A stretch of DNA of 64,000 nucleotides from Dehalococcoidia bacterium (GTDB lineage: Bacteria > Chloroflexota > Dehalococcoidia > UBA2979): the NCBI GenBank assembly GCA_029941115.1, contig JAPYRK010000005.1:23081-87080 (forward strand), written 5' to 3'. Positions 26,936-36,034 of this stretch are shown here, one piece after another. Numbering within the stretch: the first letter of the stretch is position 1; each line of letters opens with the position of its first letter. The position numbers and the translations under genes are program-made. The notes below the pieces were generated by a model. That model saw nothing but the letters and a program-made list of their open reading frames with translations, was not told the DNA's origin and did no database searches.

Positions 26936-27280
26936 ATGTCAGCAAAACCAGAAAAACTAGAGGGTGAACCTTTTTATCGAATTGACGTTGGCGAGGCAAA
27001 ACGGATGATTGATGATGAGGACGTTCAAGTGATCGATGCTCGTGAAATCGATGAGCATGCGGATGGACATGTTCCGGGGTCAGTTCGGATTCAACATATG
27101 GCAGTACTAAGTAATGCCGATAAGCTGGCGACGGACAAGCCAATTCTCTTTATTTGCAGAAGCGGCCAGCGGTCGGCTGTAGCTGCAGAATTTGCTGCGT
27201 CCCTTGGCTTGGACGATCTTTACAATGTTGAGGGTGGCCATCAGGCGTGGGCTGAAGCAGGTTATCCGATGGAATCCTAG
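26936..27280 (+). CDS. Single-domain rhodanese-like sulfurtransferase
   Basis: A 114-residue rhodanese domain. The active-site loop CRSGQRS with C74 forms the persulfide; DAREIDEHADGHVPGSVRI and NVEGGHQAWAEAGYP are the CH2A- and C-terminal family stretches. It probably moves sulfane sulfur in the cytoplasm. It is divergent from the formate-dehydrogenase-like gene, whose family needs sulfuration of the molybdenum site, so a link is thinkable but not shown. An AGGGG sequence precedes the ATG. Its TAG stop shares the bases CTAG with the convergent gene's stop. Confidence 0.9.
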   Translation: MSAKPEKLEGEPFYRIDVGEAKRMIDDEDVQVIDAREIDEHADGHVPGSVRIQHMAVLSNADKLATDKPILFICRSGQRSAVAAEFAASLGLDDLYNVEGGHQAWAEAGYPMES

Positions 27281-27957
27281 TTTCGATTAGCCCCACCAAA
27301 TCGTGTTGCCTGGAGAAAATTGAGTTGTTTATAGATTTTTGTCTTCGCCTTTTGCAAAAGATTGTCTGCTACTGGCAATCGTTGTTCCCCATCATATGTA
27401 GACAATAAATCCTGTCGAAGGAGATCGGGTGCATAGCCTTCCGTCATTGAACCGACTTGATCACAAAACTTATGAATTTGTGGATGCGTGTCTGGTGCTT
27501 TTCTCCAGGAACTGGCTAGGGCGTCGCGCATCGCAAGAACTTCTAAATACGACTCCCATATCTTGGGAGATAGGACATTAGGAGAAACGGTATTGAGGGA
27601 TGTATGTTCATTTAGATCGGTTGGAAGATTAAATGACACCTTAGCTTCCGGATAAGGATAGTGAGTAATAGCTGTGTCGATTTGGAATCTTTTGTGACCG
27701 TAGCCCGTGAGTAAAATTCTGTTGTTACTGGTTGGAACGATCTCGCGGATCCTTACGGTCGTTCCTATGCCATGTGGTATTGCCTCATCTCCGACTTCTT
27801 CTCCAGAGTCAATCAGGACTACACCGAATTGCTTATTATTTTCAGCGCAGTAGCTGAGCATTTCTTTGTAACGTTCTTCGAATATTTGTAGGACTATTTC
27901 CTGTCGAGGGAATAATACTTTTTTCAGAGGCATTAAGGGAATACTTATAGCAGGCAT
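27277..27957 (-). CDS. Lon N-terminal (LON substrate-binding) domain protein
   Basis: A 226-residue stand-alone LON domain, without the AAA or protease parts of Lon. The start ISIPLMPLKKVLFPRQEIVLQIFEERYKEML and the FGVVLIDSG and VRIREIVPTSNNRILLTGYGHKRFQI segments are typical of PF02190. The following helical part (residues about 130-215) matches the usual tail of these proteins. The biochemical role of stand-alone LON proteins is not settled. It lies 57 bases after clpC on the same strand and could be the fourth gene of the heat-shock operon. The stop overlaps that of rhodanese by four bases. Confidence 0.85.
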   Translation of the reverse strand: MPAISIPLMPLKKVLFPRQEIVLQIFEERYKEMLSYCAENNKQFGVVLIDSGEEVGDEAIPHGIGTTVRIREIVPTSNNRILLTGYGHKRFQIDTAITHYPYPEAKVSFNLPTDLNEHTSLNTVSPNVLSPKIWESYLEVLAMRDALASSWRKAPDTHPQIHKFCDQVGSMTEGYAPDLLRQDLLSTYDGEQRLPVADNLLQKAKTKIYKQLNFLQATRFGGANRN

Positions 27958-28014
27958 TATTTCGTATCGTTAATTTATGTTCTATCCAAAAACCAGATAT
28001 ATAGGCGCATCAAG

Positions 28015-30465
28015 TTACACATTAGCTGGTGACTTATTTTTTGTTATTTCAAAGCTAAAATCAGAGGAGTCTTCAGTCTCATCTAGATCAATATCAACTG
28101 TATCACCGCTGTCTAGTTCTCCGGCGAGCATAGCTCGCGCGAGGATATTTTCAATTCTTCTTTCGATGAGTCGTTTTAGTGGTCGGGCCCCAAACTGGGG
28201 ATCGTAACCTTCTTTAGCGAGTAGTGACATAGCCTTTTCACTGATATTAAGCATAATCTGTTGCGTACCTATTCTTGCGGCGATTTGTTTTACTTCAAGG
28301 TCCGCTACGCTGGCGATCTCCTTCTCGTTTAAGGGTTCGAAAACTACTATCTCATCCAGACGATTGAGAAATTCTGGCCGGAATGTCTGCTTCAGGGATG
28401 CCTCAATTCGTTTTTCTTGGGCGTTGGCTTCATCTGTTGATTGAGATCTAACGAATCCGACAGGTTCGCGTTTCACATCAACACCTAAGTTGCTGGTCAG
28501 AATGATTATTGTATTGCTGAAATCTACAGTTCTTCCGTGTGAATCGGTGAGGCGCCCGTCGTCCATTATTTGAAGAAGCGTATTAAATATATCTGGATGT
28601 GCCTTTTCTATCTCGTCGAAGAGGATGACTTGGTAGGGGCGCCGACGAATTTGCTCAGTGAGCTCTCCGGCCTGATCATATCCAATATATCCGGGAGGTG
28701 CGCCTATTAATCTTGATGCGGTGTGCTTTTCACTGTACTCGGACATATCAAGACGGATGATTGCATCCTGATCGTCGAACAAATATTCTGCGAGTGCTTG
28801 CGCAAGATAAGTTTTTCCAACGCCAGTCGGCCCAACAAAGATGAACGAACCTATTGGCCTGCGAGGATCTTTTAATCCAGACCGAGCTCTACGAATGGCA
28901 TCCGAAAGTGAACTGATAGCTCGTTCCTGCCCAACAATTCGTTCATGAAGAAATTCTTCCATTCGAAGTAATTTAGATGCCTCTGCTTCGAGCATTTGGG
29001 CTACCGGAATGCCAGTCATTTGGGCGATGAGGCGGGCAATATCGTGTCGTGTTACTTCACTATTTGGTCCATGCTCAGACTGCCAGTCTTGCACACAATC
29101 CTCATATTTAGATTGAATATGTAAGAGTTGTTGCTTGATTCTAGCCGCTTCTTCAAAGTCTTTTTTCTCGGCGGCTGTGTCGAGCCTTGTGGATGCATCA
29201 TCTACTTCTCTTTTGAGTGCTCTAATTGCAGGAGCCATTGATTCATTTTCAATGACCTGCCTTGATGAAGCCTCATCAATAAGATCTATCGCCTTGTCAG
29301 GTAAGTGTCGGTCTGTAATATATCTCGACGATAGATTTACGGCAGCATCGATAGCTTCATCAGTAATGGATATCCCGTGATGATCTTCATAGCTTGGTCG
29401 AAGTCCTTGCAAAATTGCTGTGGCATCTTCGAGCGACGGTTCGTCAACATAAACGGGCGAAAAGCGTCTCTCTAGGGCAGGGTCAGATTCGATCGATGTC
29501 CTGTACTCATCAAGAGTGGTCGCACCGATAACATGGAGCTCTCCACGAGCGAGAGCCGGTTTCATCATATTTGAGGCATCAAGAGCACCATCCGCACCGC
29601 CAGCTCCTACAACAGTATGTAACTCATCAATGAAAAGCAAGACCTCGCCTTGGGAACTCTTGACCTCTTGCATTACGGCCTGCAGGCGCTCTTCAAATTC
29701 ACCACGAAACTTTGATCCGGCTAAGAGTGCCCCCATGTCTAGGGCCATGATTCGTCTATCTTTGAGACGTTCGGGGACATCATCGTCGACAATTCTTTGC
29801 GCCAGACCTTCTGCAATTGCAGTTTTTCCTACACCGGCTTCTCCAATAATAACCGGGTTATTTTTTGTTCGTCGATTGAGAATTTGCATTACTCGGCTGA
29901 TTTCACCATCTCTCCCTATCACGGGATCGAGCATGCCTTGTTTTGCAAATTCGGTCAGATCTCGGGCGAACTTAGTGAGTGCTTGATAGGTTGATTCTGC
30001 TGTTGGGGAATCAACTCGAGCAGAACCTCGAACGCTTTGCAATGCTCGATAAAGTCGTTCTTTGCTGACCTGAAATTCTTCCATAACTTTTGCTGATTCG
30101 CCGTCGGTTGCATCAACAACTGCTAAAAGCAAATGCTCGACTCCAACATATTCGTCTTTCAGTCGATTGGCTTCGGCATTGGCGCGCTCTAGCATTTCGA
30201 CGATTCGTGGGGTGGTATAAATTTGGACTACTTCATTACCCAATTTCGGGCCGTGTTTTAATTTTTCTTGTAACGAACGCAACATTGCATCACTTTCTAT
30301 TTGCGCGGCTGCGAAGATATCTCGAGCAAGACCGTTCGGAAGAGCAAGAAGGGCAAATAGCACGTGCTCAACATCCCATTGTGAGTGCCTTTCGTCCCGA
30401 ACTAGCTGTTGGGAGGCTGATATTACCTCTTGAGCTTGTTCAGTGAATCGATCATTTCGCATCAT
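28015..30465 (-). CDS. clpC: ATP-dependent Clp unfoldase, ClpC type
   Basis: A two-AAA+ Hsp100 unfoldase of 816 residues. The N-domain (residues 1-145) holds two Clp-N repeats; D1 carries [14 protein letters not shown] and [16 protein letters not shown]2 carries [14 protein letters not shown] and [15 protein letters not shown]. The middle insert is short and UVR-like ([21 protein letters not shown]), not the long ClpB coiled coil, and D2 has a VGF tripeptide after [11 protein letters not shown], at the ClpP-docking position of ClpC. So this is a partner of ClpP, not a ClpB disaggregase. AGGAG precedes the ATG. It follows hspR by 24 bases, so HspR control is likely. Confidence 0.9.
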   Translation of the reverse strand: MMRNDRFTEQAQEVISASQQLVRDERHSQWDVEHVLFALLALPNGLARDIFAAAQIESDAMLRSLQEKLKHGPKLGNEVVQIYTTPRIVEMLERANAEANRLKDEYVGVEHLLLAVVDATDGESAKVMEEFQVSKERLYRALQSVRGSARVDSPTAESTYQALTKFARDLTEFAKQGMLDPVIGRDGEISRVMQILNRRTKNNPVIIGEAGVGKTAIAEGLAQRIVDDDVPERLKDRRIMALDMGALLAGSKFRGEFEERLQAVMQEVKSSQGEVLLFIDELHTVVGAGGADGALDASNMMKPALARGELHVIGATTLDEYRTSIESDPALERRFSPVYVDEPSLEDATAILQGLRPSYEDHHGISITDEAIDAAVNLSSRYITDRHLPDKAIDLIDEASSRQVIENESMAPAIRALKREVDDASTRLDTAAEKKDFEEAARIKQQLLHIQSKYEDCVQDWQSEHGPNSEVTRHDIARLIAQMTGIPVAQMLEAEASKLLRMEEFLHERIVGQERAISSLSDAIRRARSGLKDPRRPIGSFIFVGPTGVGKTYLAQALAEYLFDDQDAIIRLDMSEYSEKHTASRLIGAPPGYIGYDQAGELTEQIRRRPYQVILFDEIEKAHPDIFNTLLQIMDDGRLTDSHGRTVDFSNTIIILTSNLGVDVKREPVGFVRSQSTDEANAQEKRIEASLKQTFRPEFLNRLDEIVVFEPLNEKEIASVADLEVKQIAARIGTQQIMLNISEKAMSLLAKEGYDPQFGARPLKRLIERRIENILARAMLAGELDSGDTVDIDLDETEDSSDFSFEITKNKSPANV

Positions 30466-30489
30466 AGTATAGTCTCCTTCTAACGCCGA

Positions 30490-30882
30490 CTAAGAAAATC
30501 TTAGAAAAAAATCGGCACCATATTCTTTTTCAGCTTCGTGAATTTGCTCTGAGTCGCTGCTCATTGCAGCTAGTTGCTCGCGCAAAGCTACAACATCTTT
30601 CGTAAGGGTATTGTTAGTGTCTTCAAGTTGTTTGATTTGCCTATGTAGACGCATCATAATTTCAACCCCTGCCAAGTTAAGCCCTAAATCTGTAGTCCAA
30701 CTTACGATTTGGCCTATTTGGTCTATATCTCGAGTTGAAAATAATCTGGTATTACCAATTGAGCGTGCTGGTTGTACTAATCCTAAACGCTCGTACGAGC
30801 GAATAGTTTGTTGATGGACACCTATTATTTTTGCGACGACAGAAATTTGAAACAGTGGCTCATCTTGTGGAATAGTTGTCAC
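30490..30882 (-). CDS. hspR: HspR-like MerR-family heat-shock repressor
   Basis: A 130-residue regulator with a MerR-type helix-turn-helix: FQISVVAKIIGVHQQTIRSYERLGLVQPARSIGNTRLFSTRDID, then a helical coiled coil that dimerises. HspR represses chaperone genes in actinobacteria and deinococci with DnaK as co-repressor. The frame is open to 30957, but the start that fits is the GTG at 30882: an AGGAGG sequence lies 6 bases before it, and the stop of dnaJ is at 30884-30886, so the genes are almost touching. This gives the usual HspR N-terminus (TTIPQDEPLFQIS). The last six codons lie in a small inverted repeat, CTAAGA-AAA-TCTTAG at 30490-30504. Confidence 0.88.
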   Translation of the reverse strand: MTTIPQDEPLFQISVVAKIIGVHQQTIRSYERLGLVQPARSIGNTRLFSTRDIDQIGQIVSWTTDLGLNLAGVEIMMRLHRQIKQLEDTNNTLTKDVVALREQLAAMSSDSEQIHEAEKEYGADFFLRFS

Positions 30883-30883
30883 T

Positions 30884-31783
30884 TCATGCCTCCTGCTCGG
30901 ATTCTTCAAGTACACGCAACTGTTCATACAGGGCTTTCTGTGCTGTTGATAGTTCACTGGGGACTCGTATGCGTATTATTCCAATCATGTCGCCAAATCC
31001 GCCGTCAGTCTTTGGCATACCTTGCCCAGCTAGTCGAATTTTTGCCCCTCCTTGAGAGGACGCAGGAATGCTAACCTCCAACGTTGTCGATTTGATACTT
31101 GTTACGGAAAGCGAACTTCCTAATGCAGCATCAGACGGTGTAATCAGCAGATCTATCTCCAAGTCATCATCGGTGCGAGTGAATATTGGGTGTGGTGCTA
31201 CCGTGGTTTTAATATATAGGTCGCCGGCATGACCGCCATTTCGACCGTCCTGCCCTCTTCTTGGTATTCTGATTCGCTGATTATTTTTTACGCCAGCCGG
31301 AATTTTTACCTCTATCTGTGAGCCGGGATATTTCCCAACTTGTGCAGTGACTGTTTTTGCTATTCCTTGATATGATTCCTCGAGTGATATCTCGATCTGT
31401 TGCTCGATATCAGAGCCTTTTTGTGCTTGAGGTTTTCTGTTAAACGCGCCGCCTAGCCCGCCAAATAAGGATTCAAACCCTGAAGCTTGGTTACCTCGAC
31501 CTCCAAACATGTCTCCAAAGTCAAATACGATATTGTCATTATTTTGGAATCCAGCTCCCCCAGACGACTGTGTATGTCCAAAGCGATCATACTTCGATTT
31601 CTTTTCAGAATCAGACAAGATTTGATAAGCATCGTTAATTGTCTTGAATTTTTCGGCGGCCGCGGAGTCACCAGCATTGACATCAGGATGATGTTCGCGT
31701 GCAAGCTTTCTGTAAGCAGACCGAATTTCCTTTTCAGATGAGGTTCTTTTGATCCCTAGAGTTTGGTATGGATCAGCTTGCAC
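30884..31783 (-). CDS. DnaJ-family co-chaperone without zinc finger (CbpA type)
   Basis: A 299-residue class II J-protein that would stimulate DnaK. The J domain occupies residues 5-70 with the HPD motif at H32-P33-D34; a Gly/Phe-rich stretch follows (DMFGGRGNQASGFESLFGGLGG), then two beta-sandwich substrate domains. The zinc-finger CxxCxGxG repeats of DnaJ are missing, so it is CbpA-like. The start is a GTG at 31783 after AAAGG. It heads a dnaJ-hspR-clpC gene set; no dnaK or grpE is present in the window. Confidence 0.9.
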   Translation of the reverse strand: MQADPYQTLGIKRTSSEKEIRSAYRKLAREHHPDVNAGDSAAAEKFKTINDAYQILSDSEKKSKYDRFGHTQSSGGAGFQNNDNIVFDFGDMFGGRGNQASGFESLFGGLGGAFNRKPQAQKGSDIEQQIEISLEESYQGIAKTVTAQVGKYPGSQIEVKIPAGVKNNQRIRIPRRGQDGRNGGHAGDLYIKTTVAPHPIFTRTDDDLEIDLLITPSDAALGSSLSVTSIKSTTLEVSIPASSQGGAKIRLAGQGMPKTDGGFGDMIGIIRIRVPSELSTAQKALYEQLRVLEESEQEA

Positions 31784-31810
31784 TTATTTTGCCTTTCAGG
31801 TATTTAATAT

Positions 31811-31838
31811 ATTGTAGTTGATTGCAGTTTAAATTCAA
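31811..31838 (-). promoter_or_regulatory. Candidate promoter of the dnaJ-hspR-clpC operon
   Basis: On the minus strand TTGAAT (31838-31833), 16 bases, then TACAAT (31816-31811), 28 bases ahead of the GTG start of dnaJ. It is the best sigma-70-like pair in the 204-base gap 31784-31987. A clean HspR operator (two CTTGAGT-type arms) is not seen; only one approximate arm, CTTGAAT, overlaps the -35. The rest of the gap shows only a short palindrome, TCGCTAGCGA, near 31924. Confidence 0.38.
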
Positions 31839-31987
31839 GTGAGAAGTTAGATAATATGAGTCTTATGCACTAAGGTTATATTATAAATATGAATGAGATA
31901 TAGTTTTACGAGATCGAGTTATCGCTAGCGAGAGGCATCCCCCTTGCTTACTCGGACCCCTGAGTTTGGTGCAGATTGAATTCGAAG

Positions 31988-32803
31988 TTAGCTAGGTCGT
32001 GAGAGGAAATGTGGGTTAGATTCGATGGAGTACAGATAGACTGAACCTGCTGTGAGAGAGTTACTACTTTGGTTGATAAATCGGTTTCTACGTTGTTCTA
32101 GCCTGGAAAGAAGAATCATTGCTCGGCGGGTATCGGAGGCGATGCGAGCAGGTTCCATATGGCGCACCCGGTATTTTGAAAGCCAGTAAAGAAAGTGTTC
32201 AAAATCTTCACGAGTCGCGTTCTCGGGAAGAAGCATCCCTGAGGCACCACGATAATGCGATCTTAGCTTTTTAAAAGGCTCGCCATATACTTCTTTAAAC
32301 GCTTGTTCGTCGGGATATGGTCTCTGAATTGCAGCGAATATCGAGGCATTTTTGATTAATTTTTCTTCTGCTGCAGCTAGGACTAATTGCTCTACGATTA
32401 CTCCATACTGGTAGTTTAGAAAAGCTCGGTATTTGGCGGCGCCTATTGCCGCTTCAAAGGCGATTTCTTCATGCCCGTCACGACTGAGTATTGGCGATAT
32501 CCCGAACAGTACTAACTTTTCAGTTTCTTCCGCCGGTAGTAATGATTCAGCACTGATAATTAGACGTTCGGCTAGCGAAAGCCAGTCGAAGGCTTCGCCA
32601 TTGATTAAGTAGTGGCGGGTGCGACCATCAATATACTCACTTGGTGCGGTCCAGCGGGAAATAACGTTGAGCAGCGCTGGGTACCACGATATGCCTGCTT
32701 CAAGCTGTCTAGTGAACTCGTTGACTCCTTCTTCTGGGTTCAGGGATCCCTCAGCCGCTTTGGCAATAGAGGAAACCGTTGGGTGTGAGACCGCTTCTAC
32801 CAT
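31988..32803 (-). CDS. Hypothetical protein, 271 residues
   Basis: Not recognised. A soluble, largely helical protein with many Glu, Ala and Arg residues and no transmembrane segment, signal peptide or Cys motif. Visible stretches are YIDGRTRHYLINGEAFDWLSLAERLI near residues 57-82 and YWLSKYRVRHMEPARIASDTRRAMILLSRLEQRRNRFI near the end. The ATG at 32803 follows the degenerate P-loop gene by 88 bases on the same strand. The block prs-secA-P-loop-this gene may be co-transcribed. I cannot offer a function. Confidence 0.65.
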   Translation of the reverse strand: MVEAVSHPTVSSIAKAAEGSLNPEEGVNEFTRQLEAGISWYPALLNVISRWTAPSEYIDGRTRHYLINGEAFDWLSLAERLIISAESLLPAEETEKLVLFGISPILSRDGHEEIAFEAAIGAAKYRAFLNYQYGVIVEQLVLAAAEEKLIKNASIFAAIQRPYPDEQAFKEVYGEPFKKLRSHYRGASGMLLPENATREDFEHFLYWLSKYRVRHMEPARIASDTRRAMILLSRLEQRRNRFINQSSNSLTAGSVYLYSIESNPHFLSRPS

Positions 32804-32891
32804 GCGTTTAGCCTATCAGAGTGTTTGAGTAGGGTTAATCGAGCTCAAAAATAAGATAAAGGAAACGTCCGAGCTGCACAAATAATTCTGC

Positions 32892-33380
32892 TTACATTAT
32901 TCGAGCCTCATTCGCGTTTTGGATCATAGAATTCACGATAGCTTGACTACTGAGATTTGAAGTTTGAATAAATAGTCCTTTTTCACGTATGTCTGTTGGT
33001 GGGGTGAGAGTGTTGTCAACTAGAGTGATGAACCGAAGTACGCCACCACGTAAGTAGTTACAAAACGCATCGAGATAGAATTGTGAATGTACCTGAATAT
33101 AAAGAATTGGTAGGAATCCAGCTTCGGAAAACGAGCGTGCAAGAAGGCACATGTTTCTAATTATTAATTCATATTGACGTTCATTTTCTTCATTCTCATT
33201 AGGGTTATATTCTGTTTCACCACCTATAACCATATTAGAAATATCTGTCGCCCGTATTAAAGCAGCTCTCTCATAGTTTTCGCCTAGAAGATTGGAAAAT
33301 TCGGAGTTGTTTCCTTGCGTCCAGGATGAGACGAGCCAAATTTCAGGCAACGTGTCAGTCTGTCGATTCGAAGTATTCAT
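32892..33380 (-). CDS. Degenerate P-loop NTPase-like protein (AAA_33-like)
   Basis: A 162-residue protein whose overall pattern matches small kinase-like P-loop proteins: strand EIWLVSS, loop, helix, then ALIRATDISNMVIGG where these proteins carry the second acidic motif, a long helix CLLARSFSEAGFLPILYIQV and a late strand FITLVDN. The position of the Walker A motif reads SSWTQGNNSEFSN; the invariant Gly-Lys-Ser/Thr is lost, so ATP binding in the usual way is unlikely. The ATG lies 3 bases after the secA stop. Function unknown; assignment rests on pattern reading, not alignment. Confidence 0.55.
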   Translation of the reverse strand: MNTSNRQTDTLPEIWLVSSWTQGNNSEFSNLLGENYERAALIRATDISNMVIGGETEYNPNENEENERQYELIIRNMCLLARSFSEAGFLPILYIQVHSQFYLDAFCNYLRGGVLRFITLVDNTLTPPTDIREKGLFIQTSNLSSQAIVNSMIQNANEARIM

Positions 33381-33383
33381 AGA

Positions 33384-35972
33384 TTACCTAGCGGACGCTC
33401 TCCCATTTCTGACTTTATTTATTTTTTTCTGTTGGCGTTCAATCCTTCGCCTTTCGGCTCGAGTGTTCCCTGTTGGAGCCGCCGCATCGTCAGCTGTTGG
33501 GTTTTTAACTTGGTCCATCGTGGTTTGACTATTCGATCGGGGTTGCATTCTTGATGGCTCATTAATAATGATACGTGCCCGCAAGATTTGTCTTGCGACC
33601 GTATTTTGAACTCGTTCCCTATATTGAGTCCACATGTCATGTGCTTCTCGCTGAAAAGCGACTAGTGGGTCCGTCTGGGCATAGGCCCGCAGTCCGATAC
33701 CTTGCCTTAACTCGCTGAGCGCGGTTAAATGCTCTACCCAAGTCGCGTCGATAGCTGATATCAAGATTAATTCTTCAGTTCGTCGCCTGAGCTCTTCTCC
33801 GAATTCATCATCTAATATTTTAAGTCTTGAATTAGCCAAATGTTTGGCTTCTTCGACGAGCTCAGCAGACTTCTGATTTTCTGGGTTATTTAGATCCTTT
33901 GGGTCAAGATCTCCAGTTATTTGCTCGATGCTTTGCCTAAATAATTCGATATCGTAATCTACATTGGTCAGATGCTGAAGTGCTAGCGAATCAATTTCAT
34001 CATGAACCATTTCAATAACGGTTTCTTTTACATGTTGACCTTGAAGCACTAAATTACGCTGTTCATAGACCACGGCCCGTTGTGAGTTTGTAACATCATC
34101 ATATTTAACCAAATGTTTCCGGATGTCAAAGTTATAGGATTCTACCTTTTGTTGCGCTTGTCCGATGGCACTCGTTAGTTGTTTTGACTCTAGTGGCTCT
34201 CCATCATCGACTAACTTATCGATCATTCCCGAGAGCCAGTCAGGTGAAAAACGTTTTACCATTTCATCCTCAAATGAAACAAAAAATCTAGTAGATCCAG
34301 GGTCGCCCTGTCTGCCACATCGTCCCCTTAACTGATTGTCGATTCTTCGAGCTTCGTGCCGCTCCGTTCCGATGACGTGGAGACCACCTAGCTGTTTGAC
34401 TTCGTCACTTAACTTAATATCAGTTCCTCGACCGGCCATATTTGTAGCGATTGTTACCGCTCCCAATGCCCCCGCTTTTTCAATGATCTGAGCCTCTCTT
34501 TGATGTTGTTTCGCGTTTAAAACCTCATGTGGAATGTTCAGTTTGGTTAGTTGTGCTGAGAGACCTTCTGATGTCTCAATTGACACGGTGCCGACTAATA
34601 CGGGTCGTTTTACTTGATATTTTTCCTGGACGTCAGTTATGACTGATTGCCATTTAGCAGTTTGATTTCGAAAAACAAGATCGGGATAATCTTCCCTGGC
34701 AACGTCACGATTTGGTGGAATTACCAAAACTTCAAGATTATAAATTTCATTGAATTCCTCTGCTTCAGTTATCGCTGTACCGGTCATTCCAGATAGCTTT
34801 CCATACAGACGAAAATAATTTTGAATTGTTATCGTTGCGTAGGTTATTGATTCTTGTTGAATTTTAACTTTTTCTTTTGCCTCTACAGCCTGATGAAGTC
34901 CATCCGACCATCTTCGACCTTCCATAAGTCGTCCGGTAAAGTCATCAACTATGACCACTTGTCCATCATTTACTACATAGTCACGATCTTTTTTAAAGAG
35001 CACTTCAGCCTTCAACGCGGCCTCTAGGTACCGGGTCATACGAAAGTTTTCAGGCGCATAGATATTTGAAATTCCTAAAGCTTTTTCGAGAATTTCGATC
35101 CCACTCTCAGTAAGATTGATTGATCTGTGTTGTAAATCCACGATGTAATCACGTTCGGCTTGGAGCGACGGTACGATTTTTGCAAATCGAGGGTATAGAG
35201 TCACATCAACTTGGGCTGCTCCGCTAATAATTAGTGGTGTTCTAGCTTCATCGATTAGGATGGAATCTGCTTCGTCGACGATTGCAAAGTCTAATTGTCC
35301 TTGGGAACTGTCGGCTAGGGTAGTAGCCATGTTGTCACGTAAATAATCAAATCCGAATTCATTATTAGTTCCGTAGACTATATCGGCTTGGTAAGCCTCG
35401 GGGCGAGTTACTTCTCGTAAGTGTTCATATGTCGGCCGACTGGAAAGTATTTCCCGACTATAAATCCATGCTGAGCGATCATTTTGTACTACGCCAATTG
35501 ATATGCCTAAAAGATCAAGGGCGGGTGCGTACCACTGTGAATCGCGCCTAGCGAGATAATCATTAACAGTGACTGAATGAACGCCTTTGGCAATCAGGCT
35601 GTTTATGTATAGCGCTAGGGTAGCGACCAAAGTTTTTCCTTCACCAGTTCTCATCTCTGCTACTTGTCCACGATGCAGCGCCAGCGCGCCTTTGATTTGG
35701 ACGCCGTATGCTGTTTCTCCTGTAGTTCTCGTGATTGATTCTCTAATTAGACCTAGTGCCTCAACAATGGATAAATCCAGCTCCTTGGGTGGATCGTCAG
35801 ATTGAACAAGTTTGTTTTTTAGGGCTTTAGACTTTTCTTGTAATTCTTGATCGGTTAAGTTGCCGAGGCTTTTGCCATAGGTTTCGACTTCACCGACCAC
35901 TTGATTCATTTCAAGTAGAACTTTTTCATTTGAGTCGCCAGTGAATAAATTTTTTAAAAATTTTAGAGCCAT
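33384..35972 (-). CDS. secA: Preprotein translocase ATPase SecA
   Basis: Motor that drives proteins through SecYEG. It has 862 residues. Walker A is seen in EMRTGEGKTLVATLAL, the DEAD-like box in VDEADSILIDEARTPLIISG, and the helicase C-part in TNMAGRGTDIKL and QLRGRCGRQGDPGS. The C-terminus ends in a basic, Arg/Lys/Gln-rich tail and lacks the Cys/His zinc finger used for SecB binding in proteobacteria. The frame is open to 36029, but the ATG at 35972 gives the standard N-terminus (LKFLKNLFTGDSNEK). It lies 62 bases after prs. Confidence 0.96.
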   Translation of the reverse strand: MALKFLKNLFTGDSNEKVLLEMNQVVGEVETYGKSLGNLTDQELQEKSKALKNKLVQSDDPPKELDLSIVEALGLIRESITRTTGETAYGVQIKGALALHRGQVAEMRTGEGKTLVATLALYINSLIAKGVHSVTVNDYLARRDSQWYAPALDLLGISIGVVQNDRSAWIYSREILSSRPTYEHLREVTRPEAYQADIVYGTNNEFGFDYLRDNMATTLADSSQGQLDFAIVDEADSILIDEARTPLIISGAAQVDVTLYPRFAKIVPSLQAERDYIVDLQHRSINLTESGIEILEKALGISNIYAPENFRMTRYLEAALKAEVLFKKDRDYVVNDGQVVIVDDFTGRLMEGRRWSDGLHQAVEAKEKVKIQQESITYATITIQNYFRLYGKLSGMTGTAITEAEEFNEIYNLEVLVIPPNRDVAREDYPDLVFRNQTAKWQSVITDVQEKYQVKRPVLVGTVSIETSEGLSAQLTKLNIPHEVLNAKQHQREAQIIEKAGALGAVTIATNMAGRGTDIKLSDEVKQLGGLHVIGTERHEARRIDNQLRGRCGRQGDPGSTRFFVSFEDEMVKRFSPDWLSGMIDKLVDDGEPLESKQLTSAIGQAQQKVESYNFDIRKHLVKYDDVTNSQRAVVYEQRNLVLQGQHVKETVIEMVHDEIDSLALQHLTNVDYDIELFRQSIEQITGDLDPKDLNNPENQKSAELVEEAKHLANSRLKILDDEFGEELRRRTEELILISAIDATWVEHLTALSELRQGIGLRAYAQTDPLVAFQREAHDMWTQYRERVQNTVARQILRARIIINEPSRMQPRSNSQTTMDQVKNPTADDAAAPTGNTRAERRRIERQQKKINKVRNGRASAR

Positions 35973-36034
35973 ACGTACAGCATACAGAATGAACTCAGAA
36001 TGATCGCGTTCACGCTGGTCGCAACTCATTTACG

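Noticed and set aside
29516..29986. A 156-codon plus-strand frame opposite clpC
   Set aside because: Antisense shadow of the conserved D1 AAA+ domain.
31784..31987. HspR operator (HAIR-type inverted repeat) upstream of dnaJ
   Set aside because: Only one approximate arm, CTTGAAT, is seen; the second arm does not fit at the expected 7-base spacing.
33384..33470. Zinc-binding C-terminus of SecA
   Set aside because: The tail is Arg/Lys/Gln-rich and has no Cys or His motif, so it is truly absent rather than overlooked.
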